This document shows positions 26,227 through 39,217 of a DNA stretch of 64,000 bases, one piece after another; position 1 is the stretch's first letter, and the number at the start of each line of letters is the position of its first letter. This DNA comes from Pterobdella sp. o SKG-2022 (Eukaryota > Annelida > Clitellata > Hirudinida > Piscicolidae): positions 9,463,077 through 9,527,076 of the forward strand of contig OZ038324.1 in NCBI GenBank assembly GCA_964035795.1, written 5' to 3'. The position numbers were made by a program, and so were the translations under genes. Below the pieces are notes generated by a model, which made no database searches, was not told where the DNA came from, and saw nothing but the letters and a program-made list of their open reading frames with translations.

Positions 26227-26689
26227 TATTGAAGTTGGTTGTTTTCATTTGATTTATTGATTTAAAAAGCAATAATAGAACTTTTTTGAGGAATTGAAGT
26301 ACCGTTTGACTTTACTTCTTTGGAGGAAATATAAGGTAAGTTTTAGAAGTAAGGTAGAAATTTTGTTTCCTAATGAATGCATCTATATAGAAGAAATAAA
26401 AAATAATAACTAATAATGAAAAAAAGAATAAGTAGTAATGGAAATAAAATAACTAATAAATAAAAAAATATAGAAATAATAAATATAATAATTAAAAAGA
26501 AAAATATAATTAAATTAATTTATATGATAATAAATATAATAATAAATAATAAATGATGGAATAAATTGATGTGAAAAACGTGTTCACAGCTTGTATCAAC
26601 TTTTAATCACCTCCCTAAGGTTTTATCGCCCTCAGGGATGAATGCTTCATAAGATGAATTAATGCATTGATGCATGCATGGGTGAATTG

Positions 26690-26775
26690 ATTTTTGGAAT
26701 GGATGAATGCGTGGATGAGTTGATGGATGAATTGATAGATGGAGAGATGGATGGATGAATGAACAGATGTATGGT
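26690..26775. repeat. (GATG)n-type tetranucleotide tract
   Basis: Imperfect GATG/GATT repeats, the same family as tracts near 13.4, 57.3 and 63.1 kb. Confidence 0.7.
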
Positions 26776-27487
26776 TTGATGGACGGAAGAGAAACGGAAA
26801 AGATTCGTACTAATTTCCATTTGAATAACACTTGAAAAACGAAAGATAGAGAAGGCTAATATGAACGAAAAAAATAATTCACTAAAAATAAAAACAAAAC
26901 ATAGATAAAAAAAATGTTGGAAACGTGGGGACTACAGCGACGAATGGACGATAATATAGTTTCCAGAACAATGAAACGAGCACTCGTGAAGGCTGCCTTT
27001 TATCGCTCACTCTCGGCTCGCTTTTGATCGTTTTGATTTGATTTTATTAAAATTTTCAATTTGTTTAAGCCAATTCACTTTTAATTTTTTGTTTAATAGT
27101 CACTAAATCAGTTTAAAATGTCTTTTATCGTCTTTCCTACATTTGAAAAAAAAATAAAAAATCAAAATAAAAAAAAATCAAACATCGTCTCAAAAGTTGA
27201 TTTGATTTCTTATTAAAAACAACAGAAATATGAGTTACGTAAGTGACGAAGGTCAGGCTGCACGTCATCAAACGCTACACTTTTGCTCATTTTAAAAAAA
27301 TAATTTGCAATATTAAATAAAAAAACTGGCAGAGAAAGAGAAGACAGGAAGGAAGAAAGAAAAAAACCATCAAAACAATCCTCTCACCACACCAACCATT
27401 TCCCACGTAAAATATATAAAAATAGAAAAAAGTACATAGACAGAGGGACAGGTACAGAAAGAGACAGCAACTTGACGCACTATCACG

Positions 27488-28349
27488 TTAGACTTTGTTG
27501 TCTTCGCCTTTCTCCATGTCACCTTGCTTGGCCTTGTTTTTCTTATCCATGGCTTCATTTTTCTGTGTGTGTTTGTTATTTGAGTGAATTTAAAAATGGA
27601 TTCAACATAGTTTCAAAATTCTTGTCAACACTCAAAAACTCAAAAAATTTCTGTATAGTGCCTCGGTACGTATATAGTCCTCAAAAACAACCCAACTACA
27701 CCAACGTTCTTTGGATGATGCTGAAAAAAGAAACAGGCAAGTCAAGCTTGTGTGTTTCCAGACTGACACTGTCGTTAGTGTGGCGAGTGGTCCTCACATG
27801 GAAGATGATGGTGTTGAGGTTCTCTTCGTCTTCGGGAGAAAATGTGGAAATGGATTGAACCACTTTGAATGACACCAATGAGATAACATCAGAACAATTC
27901 ATTCTCGCAAACACTTTGGTGCATAAAGTTCTGGAGGGGTTGAACCCTAGATGTGGGTCGAAAAAATTGAAGTCAAAATGAATAAAAAATAGAGTCATAG
28001 TTCTGCCTTGAGAATTGAAAGGTGGAATGTAGGGGACATAGTCGTAAGTATCCAGCTTCCTCATCCAGTAAACCCTACACATCTTGTCTTCCAGGTTGAC
28101 CTCGTTCAGTAGGTCGTTTGTGTCAAGGAATTCTAAAAGAACGAGAGTACCGTTGGCTTTTTCCTCAATTTTAAAAGGATTTGTTTTTTTGTAAGAAAAT
28201 TTTTCAATGAGAGAATTACAAACTATTTTGTTCACTAGAGGGCTTTCATCCGGGTTGAGACAGAGTTGCATGATTAAGATGCATTGCTGGGAATTTTCAG
28301 TGGAGACAAAAATGAACATGGAAAAGTAAAAGGTCATTTTGACTGACAT
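27488..28349 (-). CDS. unrecognised protein, 3' part, two exons
   Basis: Upstream exon 27702-28349 (or starting after an acceptor CCCAG at ~28292) and last exon 27488-27562. Joining TTG|GTGTAG to CACACAG|AAA is in phase and gives a basic-acidic tail, KNEAMDKKNKAKQGDMEKGE, ending EDNKV. The body is not low-complexity: LVNKIVCNSLIEKFSYKK, GTLVLLEFLDTNDLL, CRVYWMRKLDTYDYVPYIPP, FDFNFFDPHLGFNPSRTLC, NLNTIIFHVRTTRHTND. I do not recognise the family. The ATG at 28349 begins a hydrophobic stretch (MTFYFSMFIFV) that could be a signal-like start, but it also looks like the pyrimidine-rich end of an intron. The true N-terminus may therefore lie upstream. A real gene is likely; exon structure and function are open. 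Confidence 0.55.
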
Positions 28350-29489
28350 GTCTTTTCAGTTGTTTTTCAATATTGTGTCATCAATGTATTAAATTACATA
28401 GCTCTTAACTCTGACATCTTTCGACTAAATGGTTCATAATTTTATATTTTTCATTGAGTATCATAAATTTTTTGATCTGAGTTTCACCCACATTTGTATT
28501 TTTTTGAGTTTGAGTTTGACAATTCACAAAGGAATTTTTCAAAATATGTGTATGCACAATCCTCAAAAACCTTAAAATGCAATTAAACCACAAAACTTAC
28601 ACATACAACCACACATCCTCACAACACGCACACAACCACACACCCTTACAGCACGCACACAACCACACACCCTAACAAAGTTGACAAAACATGTTGAGAC
28701 AAGTCTCTTGAATAGCCTGTGACGTCAAATATGGTATATATGTGTCGTAACAGTTCTTTATTCGAGTGTATGTGTGTTTCAAAAGACAAGTTCGAGCACG
28801 GGCTGATTTCACGTACACAAATATATACATATACACGTATTATACAGTTAAAAACACATACACACACATAGAAACGGATTTAACATTTCTACCGAGTTAC
28901 AAGGCTTATTTGCTCATATCATATACAAACACAGATACGCACACACATGAGCGTAGGGGAGGTATAAAAGACACATTTGAGAACAAAACAGTTGACGTTC
29001 AATGGTGAGTATTTAACAAGACAAGAAAACATGCATCTACACATAATAAATAAAACAAAAATCTAAAAATGAACTTCAACGTTATTAAGAACATAAACTC
29101 TTATGGGACAAAACACATTCAAAAGATTGCTCGTAAATAATTAGTGGTTTTGGTAAAAGCTTTTTAAATCTGGAAAATTTAAAATTTTTCAAAGATAATG
29201 AGAAAAAGATAGTCATTCACTACCTGAAATGCTTTAAACACTAACAACTAACGAACGATGGTTGTACGAAAAATCTAAAAGAAAAAAACAAATAATGGGA
29301 GAAACGGCCGAGCAAATAGAGGCAGAAAAATAGAGATAAATATTTTGAGGCAAACAAAAAAAACAAAAAAAAAAAAAAAAAACAGGAAAAGACAGAGACA
29401 AGCAAACGCAAAAAAAAAAGATAGAAACAAAAAGACAGAGATAAACAGGCCCATACAAACAGACAGAAACAAGCATTCAACACTTGGTC
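28350..29489. other. intergenic between divergent transcription units
   Basis: AC-rich patches (28595-28675, 28840-28870) and poly-A/CAAA-rich sequence (29340-29430). Likely carries the promoters of the minus-strand gene to the left and the forkhead gene to the right. Confidence 0.45.
28963..28970 (+). promoter_or_regulatory. candidate TATA box TATAAAAG
   Basis: A consensus TATAAAAG is followed about 32 bases later by an ATG directly abutting a strong donor-like GTGAGT (29002-29010), as in a short first exon. It could serve the forkhead gene about 500 bp downstream. However, joining that ATG in phase 0 to the acceptors I can see before 29490 does not keep frame, so the link is unproven. Confidence 0.3.
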
Positions 29490-32400
29490 ATGACGTTTAT
29501 TGGAGGCATTCCAGTAGACACGGCACCGCCCACCATTGATGAATCTCTCACTAATGTGGCTTGGTTGAGTCAAATACACACCCACAAACATACACACAAG
29601 CACACACATAAGTGCAACAATAAGCATAGCAGTTATAATTTCAACAATAATAATAACGTTGATATAAAAAACAATGATAGTGACTTCAAAAACTACAACA
29701 TCAATGACAACAATAACAATAATAATAACAATGACAACGCAAACAACGGACAATACAACAAACACACTGGTGATAAGCTAAATGACATATTTGAAGACAA
29801 ATTTCAAAATCTCTTCAACCACAGAAAACACAAAAACGATGTAAAAAATAAGAACAACAAAACAGATAAAAATAATCTTTGCACAATTGTTAAAAACTGT
29901 AAAATTGTTATAAACAACTATAACCGGACTCCGAACAACAGTAATAACCATAATAATAACAATAACAACTATAATAACAACATTAACAACAGAAACTATA
30001 GGAACAACCTGAACACAAATATAGATAGAAAACACAATGATGTATACAAAAGAGGAGAAGAAAATATATTGGAAAACAACAAAAATGTTATAAGCAACAA
30101 CAACATTATAAGCAACAACAACATTATAGACAACAACAAAAACAATGTTATAAACAGCAACAGCAACATTATAAACAACAGCAACAAACTCAACAAAAAA
30201 AATTCCACTTTGAATAATATGATAAACACCCAATCAATCACCTCACCACCCCAACTTTCAAAACCACCAAACACAAACAATACTAATTCATCTTTCCAAT
30301 CAAGTGGTCCATTATCCTCTCCTTCTTATCCATTCATCCATGCTCTTAATCTATCAGAAAATGCATCTATCCATCAACCCAACCCATCTATCCATCAGCC
30401 TAACCCATCTATCCATCAACCCAACCCATCTATCCATCAGCCTAACCCATCTATCCATCAATCCAACCCATCCATCCATCAATCCAACCACTCTAACATA
30501 GGAACTCTACCATATATCCATCCATCCATCCAAACCAACCCACTTACATACCCAAACGACTTTTTAAAGTTGCTAAAAAGTAAATATCTGAGTGTGCTTG
30601 TAGAACAAGCCATAAAAGCGAACCACACTACTCTCACAGCCATTAGGGATTTTATCATTCTCTTTTTCCCCTTCTACAAGCATGTCTCTTCACTTCTCGA
30701 AGTTGTTATTGTTTTTTGTTAATTTAATATTATTGTTATTATTATTATTCTTCTTTTTCATTTAATTGACATTATTTGTAATACATTTCTTGAAAATCCA
30801 AAGTAGAACCAAACTAGCGTTTCATGCTGAAGCTATGTTTTTTAAAGATTCTACCTCGTGTTTATAATCTGTCAAAAACTCTTCAAGTTTGGGGTTTTTT
30901 TGATAACTTTTTAGTGTTTAGTAGTTTTAAATTATTGTTCTCTATGGATTCTGCATCAACAAGTGTCCCCCATCAAGACTATTCTTTTTGTTTGTTTTTT
31001 TGTTTTTTTGTTTTTTTTTCTTGTATTATGTTTTTTTTGTTTTTTGTTATTATAATATAATTTTTCATTTCTTTCTTCTATTGTCTTCATATTTATAGGA
31101 ACATTTTCTATGTATTGATCCCACAATGACATAATTCATGCCAGAACTTACAGTTCATATGTAAATATTGCTTCGTATTTTTTGTTTTTAATGCAATATT
31201 GCTAACCATTTTTTCTTAATGTAACAAATTAAATTAAAAGGCTCAATAAAAGACAAAATAAATTAATTCATTGTTATGACCAATTTCTTTGATCCAATCA
31301 CCACATTACCATCATATTTGACCTCATTTTAATTCCTGTATCGACCTGCATGAATATTTTATGCACCTAATAGTCGGATAAACATAATTCAGCGCCAAAT
31401 AAATGGGCGATAATAAGAAAAAAAGAACGTCTTGCTTCTTTGATGGCTGCTTAATGGCTCTGCTGCTTTGATGTTTTGCCCTTTTCCAATTTGAATCGTT
31501 ATTTATTTATATTATTTATTTATATTATTTATTTATATTATTTATTTATATTATTTATTTATATTATTTATTTATATTATTTATTTATATTATTTATTTA
31601 TATTATTTATTTATATTATTTATTTATATTATTTATTTATATTATTTATTTATATTATTTATTTATATTATTTATTTATATTATTTATTTATATTATTTA
31701 TTTATATTATTTATTTATATTATTTATTTATATTATTTATTTATATTATTTATTTATATTATTTATTTATATTATTTATTTATATTATTTATTTATATTA
31801 TTTATTTATATTATTTATTTATATTATTTATTTATATTATTTATTTATATTATTTATTTATATTATTTATTTATATTATTTATTTATATTATTTATTTAT
31901 ATTATTTATTTATATTATTTATTTATATTATTTATTTATATTATTTATTTATATTATTTATTTATATTATTTATTTATATTATTTATTTATATTATTTAT
32001 TTATATTATTTATTTATATTATTTATTTATATTATTTATTTATATTATTTATTTATATTATTTATTTATATTATTTATTTATATTATTTATTTATATTAT
32101 TTATTTATATTATTTATTTATATTATTTATTTATATTATTTATTTATATTATTTATTTATATTATTTATTTATATTATTTATTTATATTATTTATTTATA
32201 TTATTTATTTATATTATTTATTTATATTATTTATTTATATTATTTATTTATATTATTTATTTATATTATTTATTTATATTATTTATTTATATTATTTATT
32301 TATATTATTTATTTATATTATTTATTTATATTATTTATTTATATTATTTATTTATATTATTTATTTATATTATTTATTTATATTATTTATTTATATTATT

Positions 32401-34013
32401 TATTTATATTATTTATTTATATTATTTATTCATATTATTTATTTATATTATTTATTCATATTATTTATTTATATTATTTATTTATATTAGGTGTATGAAT
32501 AAACAAAAATATAAAAATCCTCTAAGTACACATTAATTGCAAAACTCGCATCAGCTCCGTATGGGTTTGTACAACTGTAAACCATCATAACTTACAGAAC
32601 AGTGTGAAGAACCGTTTGCTGCATGACAAAAGGTTCCGGAAAAAAATGACAGTGGGCGGAAAGTCAAGATGGGTGGTGGTGGAAGGTAAAGGAAACGTCT
32701 GTTCTGACTCTTCTTACAACAGGAATATATTGAATCTTATTGGTCACCACAATTTTCAAAGTTATGTTTCTAGAGACAAGATTATATCAACTGACAATAA
32801 AAAAATTACGAATAACATGATAACAAAAAATAATGGCACTAACAATATAGTAACAAGCCTGAATATACACGACCCCTATAATACTCTCAACCACACAAGC
32901 CTACCTACCGTTGGAGAATTTGGAGAGTTTGATAAAACTGATGAAAAGATAGGTGAAAAATATAACGTAAAAAATGAAAATGATTGGGAGAAAGTTGATA
33001 GAGAAGATGAAGACGATAGTGGAATTGGTAAGAGAACAGAGATTAAACAAGAGTGTACAGAAAAAGTGAATTTTTCAAGGAAAACAAACATTTTCATGAA
33101 AATAATGGAAAAGAGGAAACTGATGGAGGGTCTAAAAGAACCTACAAGCTGCAAAAAGAAAAAGGACCTACTTTCTAAGCATGTGTTGATGCATTCCAAA
33201 GCTTTCTCTAAAGCTTCTTCTTTTGCGGGCAATGGTGGTGATTCTTCGTTCCAATATACAAACCAAACCCTATCTACCACCTCACATCAGACTCCAACAC
33301 TTACTCCACACCAGACATCACCCTCGTTATACCAAATACCACCATCTATCTCACAACACACACCACCATTTTCTTTACACCTCACACCCTCCATCTCACC
33401 AATTCTTGATCTCCCACTTCACACCACCACGATTAAAGATGAGGAAACCAATCTACAACCCATCAACGATACATCACCTTCTCATCAATTTTTTTCTGTT
33501 AAAATTGAAGATTATTCTGCTCAGCTCTTTGATGAGGTCAAAGAAGAAACCAATCTTGAACAATGTTGTTTTGACAACCGTTCAAGAAATGCAGAAATGG
33601 TACAAAGATTTCATTTCGAGGGTTCAAACAACAATGACTCCACCAGCTCACACAGCGGCCACTCTAACAACAACATAGGTTGCTTTGATTACACAAATCC
33701 TTACGACAATGATGATGACGACGGTGATGATGATAAAGATGATTATGATATATCCATGAATCTTGCCAACTTCACTAACCACCAAACTACACACACATCA
33801 CACAACCACACACTACACACCTCTCAAGCTCATATAACAAATAATTTGCTGCAAAAAAAAGAAAAAATGGAAAGAGAAAATATGGAGACAGGGGATGATT
33901 ATGATTGGGCAGAGTATGCCGATGAGGATTATTGGCATGAGAAAACCGCAGCCTTAGATTTGCATCTGTTTAATCATCTGCTGTGTGATGAGGGATGCTG
34001 TGGGTCTAGGTGA
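29490..34013 (+). CDS. divergent forkhead-box (FOX) transcription factor, 2 exons, 875 aa
   Basis: Exon 1 29490-30701 (404 codons); exon 2 32598-34013 (471 codons plus stop). Splicing GAA|GTTGTT to TTACAG|AAC is phase 0. It joins two halves of a forkhead: KYLSVLVEQAIKANHTTLTA, IRDFIILFFPFYKHVSSLLE, then NSVKNRLLHDKRFRKKM and GGKSRWVVVEGKGN (residues ~357-436). The spacing from FPFYK to NS is exactly that of typical forkheads (FPYYR-7 residues-NS). The canonical recognition-helix NSIRHNLSLH is NSVKNRLLHD here, and the preceding Trp is Leu, so DNA contacts are probably changed. Exon 1 is His/Asn-rich with a SIHQPNP-type repeat (30355-30530). Exon 2 is rich in acidic and Thr/His/Ser segments and ends in CDEGCCGSR. 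The family acts as nuclear DNA-binding regulators. The subfamily is not assigned. The 5' start is uncertain: the ATG at 29490 is the first in frame. Confidence 0.75.
30355..30535 (+). repeat. CATCCATCAACCCA-type repeat inside forkhead exon 1
   Basis: Imperfect tandem repeat encoding (SIHQPNP)n. It lies within the open frame and keeps it, so it is a coding minisatellite just upstream of the forkhead domain. Confidence 0.8.
31495..32490. repeat. 13-bp minisatellite ATATTATTTATTT, ~76 copies, in the forkhead intron
   Basis: About 1 kb of an almost perfect 13-bp unit composed only of A and T. The few variants (a C in TTATTCAT) are confined to the last ~70 bp. It lies between the two exons of the forkhead gene. 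Since 13 is not divisible by 3, any frame cycles through all phases; the unit contains no stop in one orientation, giving a 340-codon hydrophobic pseudo-frame that is not a gene. Confidence 0.95.
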
Positions 34014-35359
34014 AATGGTGTAGTGTGATGTGGGAGTAGGGTGGGTGAAAGAAAGATGGCGTGGTTGGTGATGGTGGGATGGTTTTTTGTGGTGTGGTAC
34101 AGTGGGGGTAAAGGTGGGATGGTATGGTGGTTGGAGATGACGTAGCTGGTGTAAAAAGACATGGTGGTTTGTTAGGGTAATTCATGAAAAGTATTGCATT
34201 GTTTCACTGGTAATAAGTAAACTGTGATGTGCTTTTTTGATTTCATTTTAGTTTTGTAGTTTCAGTACTGTTTAAAAGTTGTATACTACCACATTATTTT
34301 GGAAAGCTAGGAGACATCATAAAAACCTTTCGTTTCAAACTGAACTTATTGAAACTTTGAACTTGCATGTTCTGTTGGTCTAGAACTTTTTTTTTGGTTT
34401 TATTCACTATGTTATTATGAAATTATTCAAAATTTATTTTTTCAACATTTTTGTGTTTTTGATTGTTAAAATATAGGTTATCGTTTTTACATTCACTTGA
34501 AAGTTTTATTTTTTAAATTTATCCATTTATCCACTCATTCACCCATATATCCATCCATCTATTTATTTATTTATTTATCCATTCATGCAACCTTTCATCT
34601 ATCCTCGTACTTCATTTGAACCACTTGCGCCTTAAGAACTCGTTCATGTGAAGCGCTATATAAATTAAATTTTGCACCAAGAGTGATTCCATTCAAGATT
34701 CTCAATTTGTTTTAAACTGTATTGAGTTTTGTTCGATTTCTGGCATTATAAATCACTTTGTGCGAAACTTTAACTCAAAAAATAAGATGAAAAGTTGGCA
34801 GAAATGATGAAAATATTAGTTATGAAAAAAAAACAATAATAAAAACAATAATAATAAAAATCACAAACAAAAATAACAAGCAAGTGGTCGTGTTGAAACG
34901 CGAACGATTTTCCTTCAGTTCGTTTTGTTTGTCTTTTAACAAAAGCATAAAAATAGAAAGTTTAATGATAATCATAAAAAAACAAAAATCTTCATTATTT
35001 ATTCTCACTAAGTAATCCTCAAATATCTTAATAGTAGCAAAACAAATAAATAATAAAAAAAATAAATAAATAAAAATTGGAAAAAAAAAAAAATAAATAA
35101 ATCTTTATAGCTTTGAGTGGAAAACGCATGAAAAAGCCACCAAAGATTATAATAAGAGTTATGTTCAGCAAGCTCCAGTTTACTATCATCAAAAACCAAT
35201 CTTTTTTAACAAATAACACGCTTAAATCTTATTAAAACGCAAGTATATTTCATTCGTAAGATGGCGCACTAGTTAGGTTTTTTTTATTTCTTGTTCTTTT
35301 TGATAAGTGCGATGTGTCTGAAAATAAGCAATGAGGCTAAAATGATATAATTATTTTTT

Positions 35360-35575
35360 TATCATCTTCACCACCATCACTATCATTATCCTCAACAAAA
35401 CCATCTTGACCCTCAAACCACCACCCTCATCATCACCACCATCATCACCATCACTATCACCACCATCATCACCACCACTATCACTACCACCACCACCATC
35501 ATCACCACCACCACTATCATCACCATCATCACCACCACCATCACCACCACCACCACCATCATCACCCAACCATCC
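35360..35575. repeat. CAT/CAC trinucleotide tract
   Basis: Mixed ATC and ACC triplets over ~215 bp, reading as Pro/Ser on plus and Asp/Gly on minus; not a gene. Confidence 0.85.
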
Positions 35576-35662
35576 TCATCACTCTTTACTTGAAGACAAG
35601 CCACACAAACACGAACATGGTGCTCGTGAGTGCTGCCAACCAACTCAAATACTCAATCCCTG

Positions 35663-35735
35663 CTTGGTGTGGTGTGATGTGATGTGGTGTGGTGTAATGT
35701 GGTGTGGTGTGATGTGGTGTAATGTGAGGTAATGT
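35663..35735. repeat. TGTGGTG(A)TG tandem tract
   Basis: Short imperfect repeat of GTGATGTGGTGT-like units. Confidence 0.7.
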
Positions 35736-36246
35736 CAATTATTTGATAAAACATTCACCTTCCATATTTTTCTATACGCTTCCCGAACTCTTGCTCAAAA
35801 GAAATTTAATTATGAATCTTTGTTATGATATGCCAATCGGTTCAAGTTCAAAAACTATTGCACAGGATCATATGTTTTCTGACGTAGGGTCTTTTTTAAA
35901 TTTAATAATTTAGAATATAAATTCAGATGCGCTTGATTTTTTAAATTGATTTTTTCAGTTGTTTTATAATTTCTCATTGCTTTAAAATTTTATTTGTTTA
36001 AAAAGTAAAAATTAATCAACTTAATAATTAAGCTATAAATTAAGAAATTAGATATTAATAAAAAAAAGAACTAATATTACTGCGAAATAATTTTTGAAAA
36101 ATAACCCACACTTATCAAATAATACGTGGAAAAATATACTTCTCGCTGAAATCAATTTTTGAGAACAACAAAAATAATGAAGAATATCATAAAAACAACA
36201 ATAAAACAAAGAATATATTAGCGACTCAAAAGGTTAGGAAGCAAAA

Positions 36247-38044
<1,798 letters not shown>

Positions 38045-38184
38045 AAAGAGAGTTTTGATATTGAATTTGATTTGATTATCGGGAGAACATACTGTAGTTT
38101 TATTGTTTGTGCTCGTATAAATTGTTGACATTTAAGTCTCATAATATTCAAGGTTCAGCTAAATAATGAAAGTTTTAAAAATAT

Positions 38185-38190
38185 AATAAA
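38185..38190 (+). promoter_or_regulatory. polyadenylation signal AATAAA of the secreted-protein gene
   Basis: AATAAA about 140 bases after the stop codon (38042-38044); a second copy lies at 38207-38212. Confidence 0.5.
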
Positions 38191-38265
38191 ATTCAATTGT
38201 TCAAAAAATAAATCTAATTATGTGCGAGTAGAGAGAAGCAAAATGTCTGGTAAGTAAGAAGAATC

Positions 38266-38724
38266 TCAAATCTGAGAAACCATTTTCGAATAGAGACTTG
38301 CAATCGTGTTGTCTTGATGTTCCACTTCTTGGCGCCACAGACTGCTGATGAGAGAGCGCGTGGCTACGTTACTACAACTCGACTCGATCAAGCACAGAAC
38401 CAAGCACCCATCAACCCCCAGTTTCTCATGAGCCCATTTCTCATAATCTCTTTTTTGCTTTTCATTTTTTTTCAAACTTCTTTTCACTACGTTCAACTTA
38501 ATTAAATAAAACTAGGTTGAATAAGTTACAAAGCAAGGTAATGAAATGAAATAGTCACCCTGAGAGAAGGAAGGCCAAGAACAGAGATCTAATAGAAAAA
38601 ACTGTAAATGGAACTTAGAAGAACATAAGAGACCCACACGAGGAGCAAGTGGAAAACGACGATGTTGAGCTTGTTCGCAGGCAAAACGCAGGATAAACTT
38701 TTTGCGCTTGTCCGCCAGCAATCT
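38266..38724 (-). CDS. candidate two-exon coding region (C-terminal part)
   Basis: Exon 38559-38724 (CAGG|GTGACT donor) joins in phase to exon 38266-38486 (AACGTAG acceptor) over a 72-bp intron. It gives LLADKRKKFILRFACEQAQH, RRFPLAPRVGLLCSS, then KRDYEKWAHEKLGVDGCLVL and CLIESSCSNVATRSL, ending SLYSKMVSQI. Composition is higher in GC than its surroundings and not repetitive. The KRKKF...LVFP-like start and G-x-x-GC...CLIE pattern loosely recall the insect DM4/12 domain; this is a weak resemblance. The plus strand of the same segment is also partly open, so strand is not secure. Upstream exons were not established. Confidence 0.35.
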
Positions 38725-38932
38725 CTGTTTTTTGATCGTTCTATCAAAATTTTATAAAGCCTTCTCTGTAAAAGTTATTATAAAAATAAGCAAATTCATC
38801 TGAAAAAGATTTAGAAAGTTAAATGTTTTTCCCATTAGCATTTTTTGAAAAAAAATCATTAATATTTTTGTCCTACTAGTATTTAAAATCACATATCACA
38901 TGAGATGGCAAAAACTGAGTAGGTTACCAAAG

Positions 38933-39031
38933 CTCTTTTTCTATTTCACTGTTCCAAAATATGGCCCGTGTCCGATGCAGTATGAATACGTACACTGCTA
39001 TTTGGAACACTCCATTCAGCACATGAAGTAA
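38933..39031 (+). CDS. candidate terminal exon
   Basis: After an acceptor-like ACCAAAG the plus strand reads 32 non-repetitive residues, including FTVPKYGPCPMQYEYVHCYL, then EHSIQHMK and a stop. It looks coding by composition. The minus strand of the same bases also reads a credible hydrophobic segment (LNGVFQIAVYVFILHRTRAI), so only one, or neither, is real. Confidence 0.25.
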   Translation, partial: LFFYFTVPKYGPCPMQYEYVHCYLEHSIQHMK

Positions 39032-39217
39032 CTGTTTAAGAAGCATTCAACAGGGTGATGAACGGCAGTGAACAAATACAATTGAAATTTTATCAATCCA
39101 GTAATTGTGCCAATAACTGATCAGATGCTCAAAACCTTGCAAAAGAGATAAACTGATGCAATCGATCTTTTATTTCCTGACTCCTTCAGCCATCCTTGCA
39201 TACTCTTCGTCAGATTT

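Larger units (their letters stand above)
25430..27487. other. intergenic, AT-rich
   Basis: Upstream side of the long minus-strand frame. It contains an ACT/ATC-rich stretch (25780-25860), three copies of an ~22-bp unit containing ATGGATATAAATAGAA (26165-26226) and a GATG tract (26690-26770). No exon supported. Confidence 0.5.
34014..36246. other. intergenic, with CAT/CAC repeats
   Basis: TGGTG-rich just after the forkhead stop (34015-34150), a short TCCAT/TTTAT tract (34520-34580), and the repeats listed separately at 35.4 and 35.7 kb. No exon supported. Confidence 0.5.

Noticed and set aside
29002..29010. ATG followed by GTGAGT as first exon of the forkhead gene
   Set aside because: Attractive with the TATAAAAG upstream, but phase 0 does not join in frame to any acceptor I can see before 29490; kept only as a low-confidence promoter.
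31476..32498. A 340-codon open frame rich in Ile, Tyr, Leu and Phe
   Set aside because: It is the translation of a 13-bp A/T minisatellite; 13-bp periodicity cycles the frame and avoids stops by construction.
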